From assembly GCF_036077095.1 (NCBI RefSeq), contig NZ_CP107960.1, positions 3,782,001 through 3,846,000 on the forward strand: a DNA stretch of 64,000 nt, in the 5' to 3' direction. Numbering within the stretch: the stretch's first letter is position 1; each line of letters opens with the position of its first letter. Below the pieces are notes generated by a model that was not told the origin of the DNA, did no database searches, and was given only the letters and a program-made list of their open reading frames with translations. Made by a program: the position numbers and the translations under genes. Positions 42,486 to 50,807 of the stretch are shown here, in pieces. This stretch comes from Streptomyces sp. NBC_00376 (lineage in GTDB: Bacteria > Actinomycetota > Actinomycetes > Streptomycetales > Streptomycetaceae).

Positions 42486-42699
42486 TCGTGCCCCTCGATG
42501 CTGTGACAGGAAAACGTCGTAAGCGCTGCGCGCTGGCCCTCCCCCAATTCTGACGCATACCGCCGACAACCGTGCCGGGCCGGTCGAACACCGTGCGGCG
42601 GAGCCGGGCAGGCGGTATTGACATGTCACTGGTCCAGACCGCAACGTGATCGCGGCACGGACACCCATGAACACTTCCCCCGCCGGAAAGGGCTCCTCG

Positions 42700-43455
42700 A
42701 TGAGCGACAGCAAGCTGGCCGGTCAGTTCTTCGACGCAGCGATCGGCCTGCTGGAGCGGGTACGCGACGAGGAGTCCGGCAACATCGCGGCCGCCGGTGC
42801 CGCGATCGCCGACACCGTCGAGGCGGGCGGCAGGCTCTTCGCCTTCGGCGCCGGACACTCCTCGCTCGCCGCGCAGGACGTCGTCTACCGGGCGGGCGGC
42901 CTCGCCCTGATGAACCTGATGGCCGTACCGGGGACGGTCGGCGTCGACGTCATGCCCGCGACACTCGGCTCCGCGCTGGAACGGGTCGACGGACTGGCGG
43001 GCGCCGTGCTGGACTCCAGCCCCGCCGCGGCCGGCGACGTCCTCGTGATCATCTCGCTCTCCGGACGCAACGCCCTCCCGGTGGAGATGGCGCTGAACGC
43101 GCGGGCGCTCGGCCTGAAGGTCATCGGCGTGACATCGGTGGCGTACGCGGACGGCACCCGCTCCCGGCACAGCTCGGGCGGCTTCCTGCGGGACCACTGC
43201 GACATCGTGCTCGACAGCAAGATCGCCATCGGCGACGCGGAGCTGACGCTCGACGGGATCGAGGCACCGTTCGCCCCCGCGTCGACGGTCGTCACCAGCG
43301 CGCTGATGCAGGCCATGATGGCCGCCGCGACGGAGCAGCTGGTGGCCCGGGGGATCACACCGCCCCTGCTGCGCTCGGGCAACGTCGACGGCGGCCACGA
43401 ATGGAACGGCCGGGTCATGACCGAGTACGGGGACCGGATCTTCTACCGCCAGTAG
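42700..43455 (+). CDS. SIS-domain phosphosugar-binding protein
   Basis: The 251-residue protein has one SIS domain: LFAFGAGHSSLAAQDVVYRA near 46-65, VLVIISLSGRNALPVEMALN near 117 with the Ser-rich sugar-phosphate loop, and GLKVIGVTSVAYADGTRSRH. Such proteins isomerise or sense phosphosugars, in Streptomyces probably amino-sugar phosphates. The ATG at 42700 is preferred because GGAAAGGG lies 7 bases upstream; in-frame starts at 42646 and 42667 are less convincing. It is divergent from dmdR1, sharing a 214-base promoter region. Confidence 0.93.
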   Translation: MSDSKLAGQFFDAAIGLLERVRDEESGNIAAAGAAIADTVEAGGRLFAFGAGHSSLAAQDVVYRAGGLALMNLMAVPGTVGVDVMPATLGSALERVDGLAGAVLDSSPAAAGDVLVIISLSGRNALPVEMALNARALGLKVIGVTSVAYADGTRSRHSSGGFLRDHCDIVLDSKIAIGDAELTLDGIEAPFAPASTVVTSALMQAMMAAATEQLVARGITPPLLRSGNVDGGHEWNGRVMTEYGDRIFYRQ

Positions 43456-43501
43456 AAGCGCACCGGTGACCGGCGACGGGTAACGGGCCCCGCAGCGCCC
43501 C

Positions 43502-44860
43502 TCACCTCGTCGTCGCCAGCACCTGCGCCAGGTCCACCGCCGCCGCCACCCGCACCGCCACGCTCTCCGCGTACGCCGCGTCGGGGCGTTCGAAGGCGGC
43601 GCGGTGGGCGGAGCGCAGGAACGTCACCACGCCCAGCGTGCGCCCACGGCTCCGCAGCACCGCGCACAGCGCGTGCACGGCGTCGCCCGGCCACTGCCGC
43701 TCCGCCGCCCACACCTCGGCCCCGGCCCCGGCACCCGCGCTCGCCCGCACCGACCCCGTACGGTCCACCGCCTGGAGGGCCGGGTGCCCCGCCGCGTACC
43801 GCAGCGGTATGGAACCGCCGGCCACCGGCAGACACGGCCCGGGCTCACCGGCAGGCGTCGCCGCCACCCGCACCAGCCGTTCCCCCGCCACCACATCGAC
43901 CAGCGCATGGTCCGCGAAGCCCGCGAGCGCGTAGTCCAGGTACGACGTCGCCGCCTCCATCGGGTCCTCGCACTCGGACGCCGACCGCGAGGCCCGGTGC
44001 AGCTGGTTCGACCGGAACCGCATCCGGTCCGCCTCCTGCCCCGCCAGCTTCTCCGCCGTCACGTCCTGGAACAGCCAGCCCACCCCCAGCGGAACCGGCT
44101 CCTCGGCGAGCGGCGAGGCCAGCCGCAGAAAACCGCTGCGCCAGCACCGCCGCCGCTGCCCCTCCGCCGTCCGCAGCGTCACCCACAGCTCGGCGGGCGC
44201 CGGTGGTGCGCCCTCGGCGAGCACATGCTGCAACGCGCCCTCCAGATCCTCGACGCCCTGCGCGATCAGCTCGCCCAGCGGGCGCCCCAGCAGCGTCGTA
44301 CGGCCGCCGCCCAGCGCCCGCGCCGCGTGCGCGTTGACGATCGTCGGCCGCAGATCCGCGTCGACCAGCACCACACCCCAGGACGCGTCCTCGAACAGCG
44401 CCTCGCTCAGCGCGATCGACCGCTCCAGATCGATCTGCGCATGCACCTCGCTGAACGCGCAGTACACCCCGGCCGGTCTGCCGTCCGCGCCCCGGACCCC
44501 GGCCGCCTGGGTCCGCACCAGCACCCGCCCGCCGTCCTTCCGCAGCAGCGCGAACTCATGCACCCGGCGCCCCGGCGCATCCATCGCCGCCATCAGCCGC
44601 CCCTGCACCTCCACCGCGTCCGCCCGCCGCACCGCCCATCCGGCGAACCCGGGCCGCCCCACGGCCTCCTGGGCGGACCAGCCCAGGATCCGCTCGGCCT
44701 CGCGGTTCCAGTGGGTGATCGTGCCGTCCGCGTCGAACGCGCAGAGCGCGGCGTCCATCCCGTCGAGCAACGCCGCGAGCAACTCGGCCCCGAGCCCCGC
44801 CCCCGGCCCCTCGTCGGGCCCGAGCGCCTCGGCCGTTCCACTGCTTGTCGACGCACTCAC
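43502..44860 (-). CDS. PAS-PAS-GAF sensor protein without a visible output domain
   Basis: The 452-residue cytosolic protein has a first PAS domain near 25-140 (MDAALCAFDADGTITHWNRE, AERILGWSAQEAVGRPGF), a second PAS near 150-265 (ASWGVVLVDADLRPTIVNAH), and a degenerate GAF-like C-terminal half. No HATPase, PP2C, GGDEF or HTH domain is seen, so it may act as a partner of another signalling protein. The GTG at 44860 is preferred because GGGGGG lies 6 bases upstream; an ATG at 44890 adds ten residues. Confidence 0.87.
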   Translation of the reverse strand: MSASTSSGTAEALGPDEGPGAGLGAELLAALLDGMDAALCAFDADGTITHWNREAERILGWSAQEAVGRPGFAGWAVRRADAVEVQGRLMAAMDAPGRRVHEFALLRKDGGRVLVRTQAAGVRGADGRPAGVYCAFSEVHAQIDLERSIALSEALFEDASWGVVLVDADLRPTIVNAHAARALGGGRTTLLGRPLGELIAQGVEDLEGALQHVLAEGAPPAPAELWVTLRTAEGQRRRCWRSGFLRLASPLAEEPVPLGVGWLFQDVTAEKLAGQEADRMRFRSNQLHRASRSASECEDPMEAATSYLDYALAGFADHALVDVVAGERLVRVAATPAGEPGPCLPVAGGSIPLRYAAGHPALQAVDRTGSVRASAGAGAGAEVWAAERQWPGDAVHALCAVLRSRGRTLGVVTFLRSAHRAAFERPDAAYAESVAVRVAAAVDLAQVLATTR

Positions 44861-44970
44861 CCCGTACCCCCCGCAGGACGCATCCGGCATTTCCGCACGT
44901 CAGACCATTGAACTCGAAGGTGACCCAGCACACACCGACTTCCCGGAAATCGACCGGCACATTAATTCGC

Positions 44971-44999
44971 TTGTGCGGTGCCGGGGACGTTCCTAGGCT
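44971..44999 (+). promoter_or_regulatory. Sigma-70-type promoter TTGTGC-N17-TAGGCT
   Basis: A -35 hexamer TTGTGC (44971-44976) and a -10 hexamer TAGGCT (44994-44999) are separated by exactly 17 bases. The predicted transcript start is near 45006. It drives the short unit with the 12-codon ORF and folded RNA and faces away from the PAS gene. Confidence 0.65.
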
Positions 45000-45005
45000 G
45001 CTGCC

Positions 45006-45200
45006 AGCGAAGAAAGGAGGTGTTCCGGAAGTGATTTCTTCTCGGACTCGTGAGGTGGCTGCGGGCTGACGCCCGTTGTCGCGCTCTTTGCAGTGCAGGC
45101 CGGTCGTCGGCCAATCCCAAGCAGTCACCGACCCGCAGGCTCGCCGGTAAGTCCGGCCGGCTCCTCCGCAAGGAGGGACCAGAGCCTGCGGGTCTCTGCA
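45006..45200 (+). ncRNA. Candidate structured small transcript with a three-way-junction fold
   Basis: The predicted RNA starts near 45006, carries an AAAGGAGGTG ribosome site and a 12-codon ORF (45031-45069), then folds. A 13-bp perfect outer stem (45130-45142 with 45182-45194) encloses two hairpins: GCCGG-TAAGT-CCGGC (45143-45157) and CTCCT-CCGCA-AGGAG (45161-45175). The second locks up an AGGAGG sequence. Its 3' end abuts the convergent pdxH stop at 45214, so no plus-strand gene follows and the fold is not a leader of an adjacent gene. It could be a small regulatory RNA, or a small-peptide mRNA with a protective terminator. I recognise no Rfam family. Confidence 0.55.
45031..45069 (+). CDS. 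12-residue peptide ORF (VISSRTREVAAG)
   Basis: The GTG at 45031 lies 10 bases after AGGAGG (45015-45020) and is the first start with a ribosome site downstream of the promoter at 44971. The frame is open further upstream (reading PAKKGGVPE) but without a standard start after the predicted transcript start. I have an impression of similar SSRTREVAAG endings in other Streptomyces, which I cannot verify here. The peptide has no known function; translation might instead regulate the downstream RNA fold. Confidence 0.45.
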   Translation: MISSRTREVAAG

Positions 45201-45213
45201 TGTCCAAAGGGCC

Positions 45214-45894
45214 CTAGGGGCAGAGGCGCTCCACGCGCCAGTCCTCGCTGCCTTCCTCGCGTACGTACCGCAGCCGGTCGTGCAGCCGGTTCTCGTGGCC
45301 CTGCCAGAACTCGATGGTGTCGGGGACGACGCGGAAACCGCCCCAGTTCGGGGGCGCGGGGATCTGCTCGCCCTCGGGGTAGCGGGCCGCGAGCTCCTCG
45401 TAGCGGGCGAGCAGCTCGTCGCGGGAGCCGATCACCGTCGACTGGGGGCTCGCCCAGGCGCCGAGCTGGGAGCCGTGCGGGCGGGTGCGGAAGTAGGCGG
45501 CCGTCTCGTCGCGGCCGACGCGGTCCGCCCGGCCTGTGACGACGACCTGGCGGGCCATCGGGTGCCAGGGGAAGAGCAGCGAGACGTACGGGTTGGCGGT
45601 CAGCTCGCGGCCCTTGCGGGATTCGTAGTTGGTGAAGAAGACAAAGCCTCGCTCGTCGTACTTCTTCAGCAGCACGGTGCGCGAGGAGGGCCGGCCCTCG
45701 GGGGTGGCGGTGGAGACCACCATGGCGTTGGGCTCGTGGAGCAGCCCGCCGACGGCGACCTGCCGGAACCAGTGGGCGAACTGCTGCATCGGGTCGGCGG
45801 CCAGCGTGTCCTCGGTGAAGCCCTCGGAGCGGTACTGCTCGCGCATCGCGGCCGGATCGGTGATGGAATCGGAGGGTGAATCTGCGGTGGGCAC
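45214..45894 (-). CDS. pdxH: Pyridoxamine 5'-phosphate oxidase
   Basis: The 226-residue FMN enzyme oxidises pyridoxine or pyridoxamine 5'-phosphate to pyridoxal 5'-phosphate. The split-barrel sequence has [75 protein letters not shown] and the C-terminal signature [20 protein letters not shown], then LHDRLRY. The GTG at 45894 gives the normal family length; upstream in-frame sequence is unrelated and Arg-rich. It is divergent from the citrate synthase gene and ends against the small transcript at 45.0-45.2 kb. Confidence 0.96.
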   Translation of the reverse strand: MPTADSPSDSITDPAAMREQYRSEGFTEDTLAADPMQQFAHWFRQVAVGGLLHEPNAMVVSTATPEGRPSSRTVLLKKYDERGFVFFTNYESRKGRELTANPYVSLLFPWHPMARQVVVTGRADRVGRDETAAYFRTRPHGSQLGAWASPQSTVIGSRDELLARYEELAARYPEGEQIPAPPNWGGFRVVPDTIEFWQGHENRLHDRLRYVREEGSEDWRVERLCP

Positions 45895-46066
45895 GGGGTC
45901 ATCCTGCCGCAGCGGCGGGCCCGGCCCGGCAAGGAGGGTGGCTCGGGAGCGGGGCCGATTCGAGGTCCTGTGCCGGATGTCACGCTTCCCCGTGTCCCGG
46001 GTGACCCGCCAGTATCTGAGGCAGGCCGCTGTGGCCCGCGCAGAGCCGTCGACCGAGGGAGCCGCC

Positions 46067-47176
46067 ATGTCCGACTTCGTACCGGGACTAGAGGGAGTCG
46101 TCGCGTTCGAGACGGAGATCGCCGAACCGGACAAGGAAGGCGGTGCGCTCCGTTACCGGGGTGTCGACATCGAGGATCTCGTCGGCCATGTCTCGTTCGG
46201 CAACGTCTGGGGCCTGTTGGTCGACGGGGCGTTCAACCCCGGTCTGCCGCCGGCCGAGCCGTTCCCGATCCCGGTGCACTCCGGGGACATCCGGGTCGAT
46301 GTGCAGTCCGCGCTGGCGATGCTCGCCCCCGTGTGGGGTCTGAAGCCGCTGCTCGACATCGACGAGCAGACGGCCCGCAACGATCTGGCGCGGGCCGCCG
46401 TGATGGCGCTGTCGTACGTCGCCCAGTCGGCGCGCGGGCAGGGGCTGCCGATGGTCCCGCAGAGCGAGATCGACAAGGCGAACTCCGTGGTCGAGCGGTT
46501 CATGATCCGCTGGCGGGGCGAGCCGGACCCCAAGCACGTGAAGGCCGTCGACGCGTACTGGACGTCGGCCGCCGAGCACGGCATGAACGCCTCGACGTTC
46601 ACCGCCCGCGTCATCGCGTCGACCGGCGCCGATGTGGCGGCGGCGCTGTCGGGTGCGGTGGGCGCCATGTCGGGTCCGCTGCACGGTGGTGCGCCGTCCC
46701 GGGTGCTCGGCATGATCGAGGAGATCGAGCGGACCGGCGATGCCACCGCGTACGTGAAGAAGGCCCTGGACAAGGGCGAGCGGCTGATGGGCTTCGGGCA
46801 CCGGGTCTACCGGGCGGAGGACCCGCGGGCGCGGGTGCTGCGGCGTACGGCCGAGGAGTTGGGCGCGCCGCGCTTCGAGGTGGCGCAGGCGCTGGAGAAG
46901 GCCGCGTTGGAGGAGCTGCACGCGCGGCGCCCGGACCGGGTGCTGGCGACGAACGTGGAGTTCTGGGCGGCGATCATGCTGGACTTCGCGGAGGTTCCGG
47001 CGCACATGTTCACGTCGATGTTCACGTGTGCCCGTACGGCGGGCTGGTCGGCGCACATCCTGGAGCAGAAGCGGACGGGCCGGCTGGTACGTCCTTCGGC
47101 GCGTTACGTGGGTCCGGGCTCGCGTGATCCGCGGGAGATCGAGGGGTACGACCAGCTCGCGGATCTGGGGAACTGA
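46067..47176 (+). CDS. Citrate synthase (second, CitA-type)
   Basis: The 369-residue enzyme condenses acetyl-CoA and oxaloacetate, or a homologous acyl-CoA. It has [20 protein letters not shown] at the N-terminus, [17 protein letters not shown] with a catalytic-region His, [18 protein letters not shown] with the second His, and [20 protein letters not shown] near the C-terminus. It is shorter than the main Streptomyces GltA and matches the citrate synthase 2 group that also includes methylcitrate-type enzymes. AGGGAG precedes the ATG at 46067. Confidence 0.94.
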   Translation: MSDFVPGLEGVVAFETEIAEPDKEGGALRYRGVDIEDLVGHVSFGNVWGLLVDGAFNPGLPPAEPFPIPVHSGDIRVDVQSALAMLAPVWGLKPLLDIDEQTARNDLARAAVMALSYVAQSARGQGLPMVPQSEIDKANSVVERFMIRWRGEPDPKHVKAVDAYWTSAAEHGMNASTFTARVIASTGADVAAALSGAVGAMSGPLHGGAPSRVLGMIEEIERTGDATAYVKKALDKGERLMGFGHRVYRAEDPRARVLRRTAEELGAPRFEVAQALEKAALEELHARRPDRVLATNVEFWAAIMLDFAEVPAHMFTSMFTCARTAGWSAHILEQKRTGRLVRPSARYVGPGSRDPREIEGYDQLADLGN

Positions 47177-47201
47177 GCGCCGGTTCCGGGCGGAGGGGAC
47201 C

Positions 47202-47786
47202 CTACAGCTTGCCGCGGAGGGTGACGGTGCGGTGTCCGCCGAGGTGGCGCCGCACCTCCTGCTCGAAGTCGTGGGTCAGCTCGGCCCAGTTCCAGAAGGT
47301 GAGGCCGAGCTGCCCGCAGGCGTAGTAGTCGTCCTCCCAGCTCCATCGGTCGATGCCGGAGGGCCGGTGGCAGGAGGGGCATTCCACGGCTCCTTCGCCG
47401 CCCTTCTCCCAGTCCGCGAACCGGCCCGCGAAGGGTTCCCAGGCGCCGTCGACCGGGGTCCAGGTGTCGTCGACCAGGCGGGTCTCGGCGGCGCACAGCG
47501 GGCAGGTGGCGGCCCCGGGCTCGCCCTGGCCGCTGTCGAAGACGGTTCTTCCGGTCGTGATGTGGAGGCCGTTGCTCCAGAGCTCGACCGGTTCCGGGTC
47601 GTCGACGGCCCTGGCGTAGTGCGGTCCGGGCGGGTTGCCGTGGCCGTCCCCGCCGAGGACGCAGTCGGTGCGCTCGGCCGCGACGATCCCGTCGGCGATC
47701 AGCCGGTCCAGGAGCCCGGCGGCGAGCCGTTCGGCGTCCTGCTCGGTGGCGTCGAGGTCGACGATGGTCTGGAAGTAGTCGCCCAC
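47202..47786 (-). CDS. Hypothetical protein with two CPxC zinc-ribbon halves
   Basis: The 194-residue soluble protein has an N-terminal helical region (DYFQTIVDLDATEQDAERLA), then CPLCAAETRLVDD and, about 45 residues later, CPSCHRPSGIDRWSWEDDYY. The two CxxC pairs would form one zinc ribbon. The ending GQLGLTFWNWAELTHDFEQE is aromatic-rich. The GTG at 47786 has a GGGGGA box. It lies 13 bases after the TetR stop and may be cotranscribed with the operon above. I do not recognise its function. Confidence 0.82.
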   Translation of the reverse strand: MGDYFQTIVDLDATEQDAERLAAGLLDRLIADGIVAAERTDCVLGGDGHGNPPGPHYARAVDDPEPVELWSNGLHITTGRTVFDSGQGEPGAATCPLCAAETRLVDDTWTPVDGAWEPFAGRFADWEKGGEGAVECPSCHRPSGIDRWSWEDDYYACGQLGLTFWNWAELTHDFEQEVRRHLGGHRTVTLRGKL

Positions 47787-47799
47787 GGGTCCCCCGCGG

Positions 47800-48393
47800 T
47801 CAGTCGAGTACGTCGTCCAGCAGCAGTGCCCACTGTGCCACGACCCTCTGACGCCGGGCCGTGTCGTCGGTGAGTACGTTGGCCAGGCCCAGGCCGCGGG
47901 CCATGTCGAGGAGGCCCTGGACGGTTTCGCGTACGCCGGGCTTCGTCTCGTCGGCGGCGAGGAGTTCGACGGCGATGCGGTGGGTCTCGCGGCCGACGCG
48001 GGCTTCGAGTTCGGTGACGCGGGGGCGGAGCTGTGCCTCGTTGGAGGCGGCCACCCAGAGTTGGAGCGCGGCGCGGAAGAGCGGGCCGGTGTAGAGGTCG
48101 ACGAGGGCGGCGACGACGTCCGTGCGGCCCTGGACGGGCAGGGCGCGCAGGGCGGCGGAGCGTTCCTCGGCGACGTACTCGACGGCGGCGGTGAACAGGT
48201 CCTCGCGGGTGGGGAAGTGGTGCTGCGCGGCGCCGCGCGAGACGCCCGCGCGTTCGGCGACGACGGAGACGGTGGAGCCCGCCCAGCCGTGTTCGGCGAG
48301 GCAGGCGACGGCGGCTTCGAGGAGCCGGCGGCGGGTGGCCCGGCTGCGGTCCTGCTTGGGGGTCCGGTCGGTGGGAGGCGTCACAACACCCAT
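47800..48393 (-). CDS. TetR-family regulator at the end of the Atu-like operon
   Basis: The 197-residue repressor has the N-terminal TetR HTH (RRRLLEAAVACLAEHGWAGS, VVAERAGVSRGAAQHHFPTR) and an all-alpha ligand domain with a TetR_C-type end. The ATG at 48393 overlaps the crotonase stop by 13 bases; a GTG at 48384 would give a 4-base GTGA overlap and is equally possible. Because it is last in the operon that starts at 58102, it probably autoregulates that operon. The perfect palindrome at 58164-58177 is the best candidate operator. Confidence 0.92.
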   Translation of the reverse strand: MGVVTPPTDRTPKQDRSRATRRRLLEAAVACLAEHGWAGSTVSVVAERAGVSRGAAQHHFPTREDLFTAAVEYVAEERSAALRALPVQGRTDVVAALVDLYTGPLFRAALQLWVAASNEAQLRPRVTELEARVGRETHRIAVELLAADETKPGVRETVQGLLDMARGLGLANVLTDDTARRQRVVAQWALLLDDVLD

Positions 48394-49118
48394 TCGGGGT
48401 CCCGTCGTTCGAGGAAGGCCGTCATTCCTTCCCGGGCCTCGGCGGAGGCGAAGAGGGCCGCCGAGCGGGCGATGAGGTCTTCGGCATGCTGGTCGAAGTT
48501 GCTCAGCACAGTAGCCGTGACCAGCTCCTTCGATGCCGCCAGCCCCTGGGGGGACGCCTTGCGCAGGCCGTCCAGGACGGGGGCGAGGCCCTTGTCCACC
48601 TCTTCGGTGGCCAGCGTGATCAGGCCGATGCGGGCGGCTTCGGTGGCGTCGAAGCGTTCGCCGGTGAGGTAGTAGCGGGCGGCGGCGCGCGGGTCGACGC
48701 GGGGCAGCAGGGGCATCGAGATCACGGCGGGGGCCAGGCCCAGGCGGGATTCGGTGAGGGCGAAGGAGGCGTCGGGGCCGGCCGCCGATATGTCGCAGGC
48801 CCCGAGCAGGCCGAGGCCGCCCGCCCGTACGTGGCCGGTGACCCGGGCGACGACGGGCTTGGGCAGGGCGACGATCCGCCGCATCAGCGCGACGAAGGCC
48901 GCCGGGCCGGGCGGTGCGGTCAGGTCGGCACCGGCGCAGAAGGTGTTGCCGGTGTGGGTGAGGACGACGGCCCGTACGGCGTCGTCGGCCGCGCAGGTGT
49001 CCAGGGCGGCGGTGAGTTCGCCGACCAGGGCCGCGGAGAGTGCGTTGCGGTTGGCGGGCGAGTCGAGGGTGAGCGTGGTGATGCCCCGGTCGTGGGTGGG
49101 GTCGGCGAGCGCCGTCAT
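48381..49118 (-). CDS. Enoyl-CoA hydratase/isomerase family protein
   Basis: The 245-residue crotonase has oxyanion motifs NTFCAGADL (near 58-66) and HVRAGGLGLLGACDI (near 95), and the first catalytic Glu in FALTESRLGLAP. The second Glu position is Ala/Pro (GLAPAVISMPLLP), so it may be an isomerase-like or hydrolase-like member rather than a standard hydratase. It probably hydrates the alpha-beta unsaturated product in the operon. The ATG overlaps the stop of the CoA ligase (ATGA). Confidence 0.93.
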   Translation of the reverse strand: MTALADPTHDRGITTLTLDSPANRNALSAALVGELTAALDTCAADDAVRAVVLTHTGNTFCAGADLTAPPGPAAFVALMRRIVALPKPVVARVTGHVRAGGLGLLGACDISAAGPDASFALTESRLGLAPAVISMPLLPRVDPRAAARYYLTGERFDATEAARIGLITLATEEVDKGLAPVLDGLRKASPQGLAASKELVTATVLSNFDQHAEDLIARSAALFASAEAREGMTAFLERRDPEWVL

Positions 49119-50740
49119 GGTCGGTGGTCTCCCTGGCCGTTGGTGGTCCTGCGGGACTTCTCCCGGTCGCGCAGTTCGCGGCGGAGGATCTTGCCGGAGG
49201 TGGCGCGCGGGATCGCGTCGATGAATTCGGCCTGCCGGATCTTCTTGTACGGGGTGACGCGCTCGGCGATGTACGCCATGACGTCGTCCGGTGTGAGGTC
49301 CGGTGCGGACGGCCGGCGGACGACGTAGGCCTTGGGGACCTCGTTGCCGTCGGTGCCGTACACGCCGATGACGGCGGCGTCCGCGATCGAATCGTGGCCG
49401 AGCAGCAGTGCTTCGAGTTCGGCGGGGGCGACCTGGTAGCCCTTGTACTTGATGAGTTCCTTGACCCGGTCGACGACGAACAGCCAGCCGTCGGCGTCGA
49501 CGTGCCCTATGTCGCCGGTGTGCACCCAGCCGTCGGCGTCGATCATGTCGGCGGTGGCCTCGGGGCGGCCCAGGTAGCCCTTCATCACCTGCGGGCCGCG
49601 GATCAGGATCTCGCCGTCGGTGCCGGCCGGGGCGTCCTCGGGGCCGTCGCCGCCGAGCGGGGCGATCCGCATCTCGGTGCTGGGCAGGAGCCTGCCGACC
49701 GCCCCCGGGGGCGGGTTCTCGGCGGCGAGCGGAACGACATGGGTGCCGGGCGAGAGTTCCGTCATGCCGTACGCCTGGCGCACGGGCGGCAGTCCCAGGC
49801 GCTGGGAGCAGGCGGCGGCGAGCGTGGCGTCGAGCGGGGCGGCGGCGCTGACGACGTACTCCAGCGAGGACAGGTCGTACCGCTCGACCGAGGGGTGTTT
49901 CGCGAGGGCGAGGACGATCGGCGGGGCCACGTACAGGCCGGTGATCCGGTGCTTCTCGATCGCGGCGAGGAACTGGTCCAGGTCGAAGCGCGGCAGTACG
50001 ACGACGGTGGCGCCCATCCGCAGCGGGGCGTTCATCAGGGCGGTGAGCCCGTATATGTGGAAAAAGGGGAGTACGGCCAGGATGCGGGCGCCGGGGCCCA
50101 TGGGGATGAAGGGGCGGAGCTGCTCCAGGTTGGTGCCCATGGAGCGGTGGGTGAGCATGACGCCCTTGGGGGTTCCGGTGGTGCCGGAGGAGTAGGGCAG
50201 GGCGGCGACGTCCTCGCCGGGGTCGACGGTGACGCGGGGTTCGGGGGCGGTGGTGGCGAGCATGTCGAGTACGGAGGTGTGTCCCTCGGCCCGGTCGCAG
50301 ACGAGGATCTGCTCGATCGAGCCGACGAGTGCCGCGGCCTCGCGGGCCGTCGCCAGGAGCGGGGAGACGGTGACGATCCAGCGGGCGGAGGAGTCGCGGA
50401 GCTGTTTGGCGAACTCCTCCGCCGTGGCCAGCGGGTGGACGGTGGTGACGGTGGCGCCGGCCCGGGTCGCGCCGAAGAACACGGCCGGGTAGGCGATGGT
50501 GTTGGGGCTGTGCAGGGCCAGTACGTCGCCCTTGCGCAGCCCTGCCTCGGCGAGCGCCGCGGCGATCTTGCGGTGGAAGGCGTCGAGTTGCCGGTAGGTG
50601 AGGGCGGAGCCGTCGTCCGTCCCGTCGATCAGGGCCACGGTGTCGCCGTACGCGGCGGTGGCCTCTCCCAGGACCGCGTCATGGATGGGCAGGTCGAGTA
50701 CCGGTACGGCGGGGTAGTCGCTGTGGAACACGTGCACCAT
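49115..50740 (-). CDS. 4-coumarate:CoA ligase-family acyl-CoA synthetase
   Basis: The 541-residue ANL ligase has LPYSSGTTGTPKGVMLTHRS (near 178-197), QAYGMTELSPGTHVVPLA, GEILIRGPQVMKGYLGRPEA, HTGDIGHVDADGWLFVVDR and the 4CL-type box YKGYQVAPAELEALLL, plus the catalytic Lys in IPRATSGKILRREL. The sequence and gene order resemble S. coelicolor SCO4383, described as a cinnamate/4-coumarate:CoA ligase. In this operon it could equally activate a branched or terpenoid acid. It lies between the acyl-CoA dehydrogenase and crotonase genes. Confidence 0.94.
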   Translation of the reverse strand: MVHVFHSDYPAVPVLDLPIHDAVLGEATAAYGDTVALIDGTDDGSALTYRQLDAFHRKIAAALAEAGLRKGDVLALHSPNTIAYPAVFFGATRAGATVTTVHPLATAEEFAKQLRDSSARWIVTVSPLLATAREAAALVGSIEQILVCDRAEGHTSVLDMLATTAPEPRVTVDPGEDVAALPYSSGTTGTPKGVMLTHRSMGTNLEQLRPFIPMGPGARILAVLPFFHIYGLTALMNAPLRMGATVVVLPRFDLDQFLAAIEKHRITGLYVAPPIVLALAKHPSVERYDLSSLEYVVSAAAPLDATLAAACSQRLGLPPVRQAYGMTELSPGTHVVPLAAENPPPGAVGRLLPSTEMRIAPLGGDGPEDAPAGTDGEILIRGPQVMKGYLGRPEATADMIDADGWVHTGDIGHVDADGWLFVVDRVKELIKYKGYQVAPAELEALLLGHDSIADAAVIGVYGTDGNEVPKAYVVRRPSAPDLTPDDVMAYIAERVTPYKKIRQAEFIDAIPRATSGKILRRELRDREKSRRTTNGQGDHRP

Positions 50741-50807
50741 GGCGGGTCCCTTCGGGGCGGCGGTGTGGGCGACCGGAGCGGCGGTGTCGGGGACGGACTG
50801 CCGTGGC

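Noticed and set aside
45130-45194. The folded element as a tRNA
   Set aside because: It has only two inner hairpins, a 13-bp outer stem instead of 7, no TpsiC-like or CCA-type end, and no anticodon loop.
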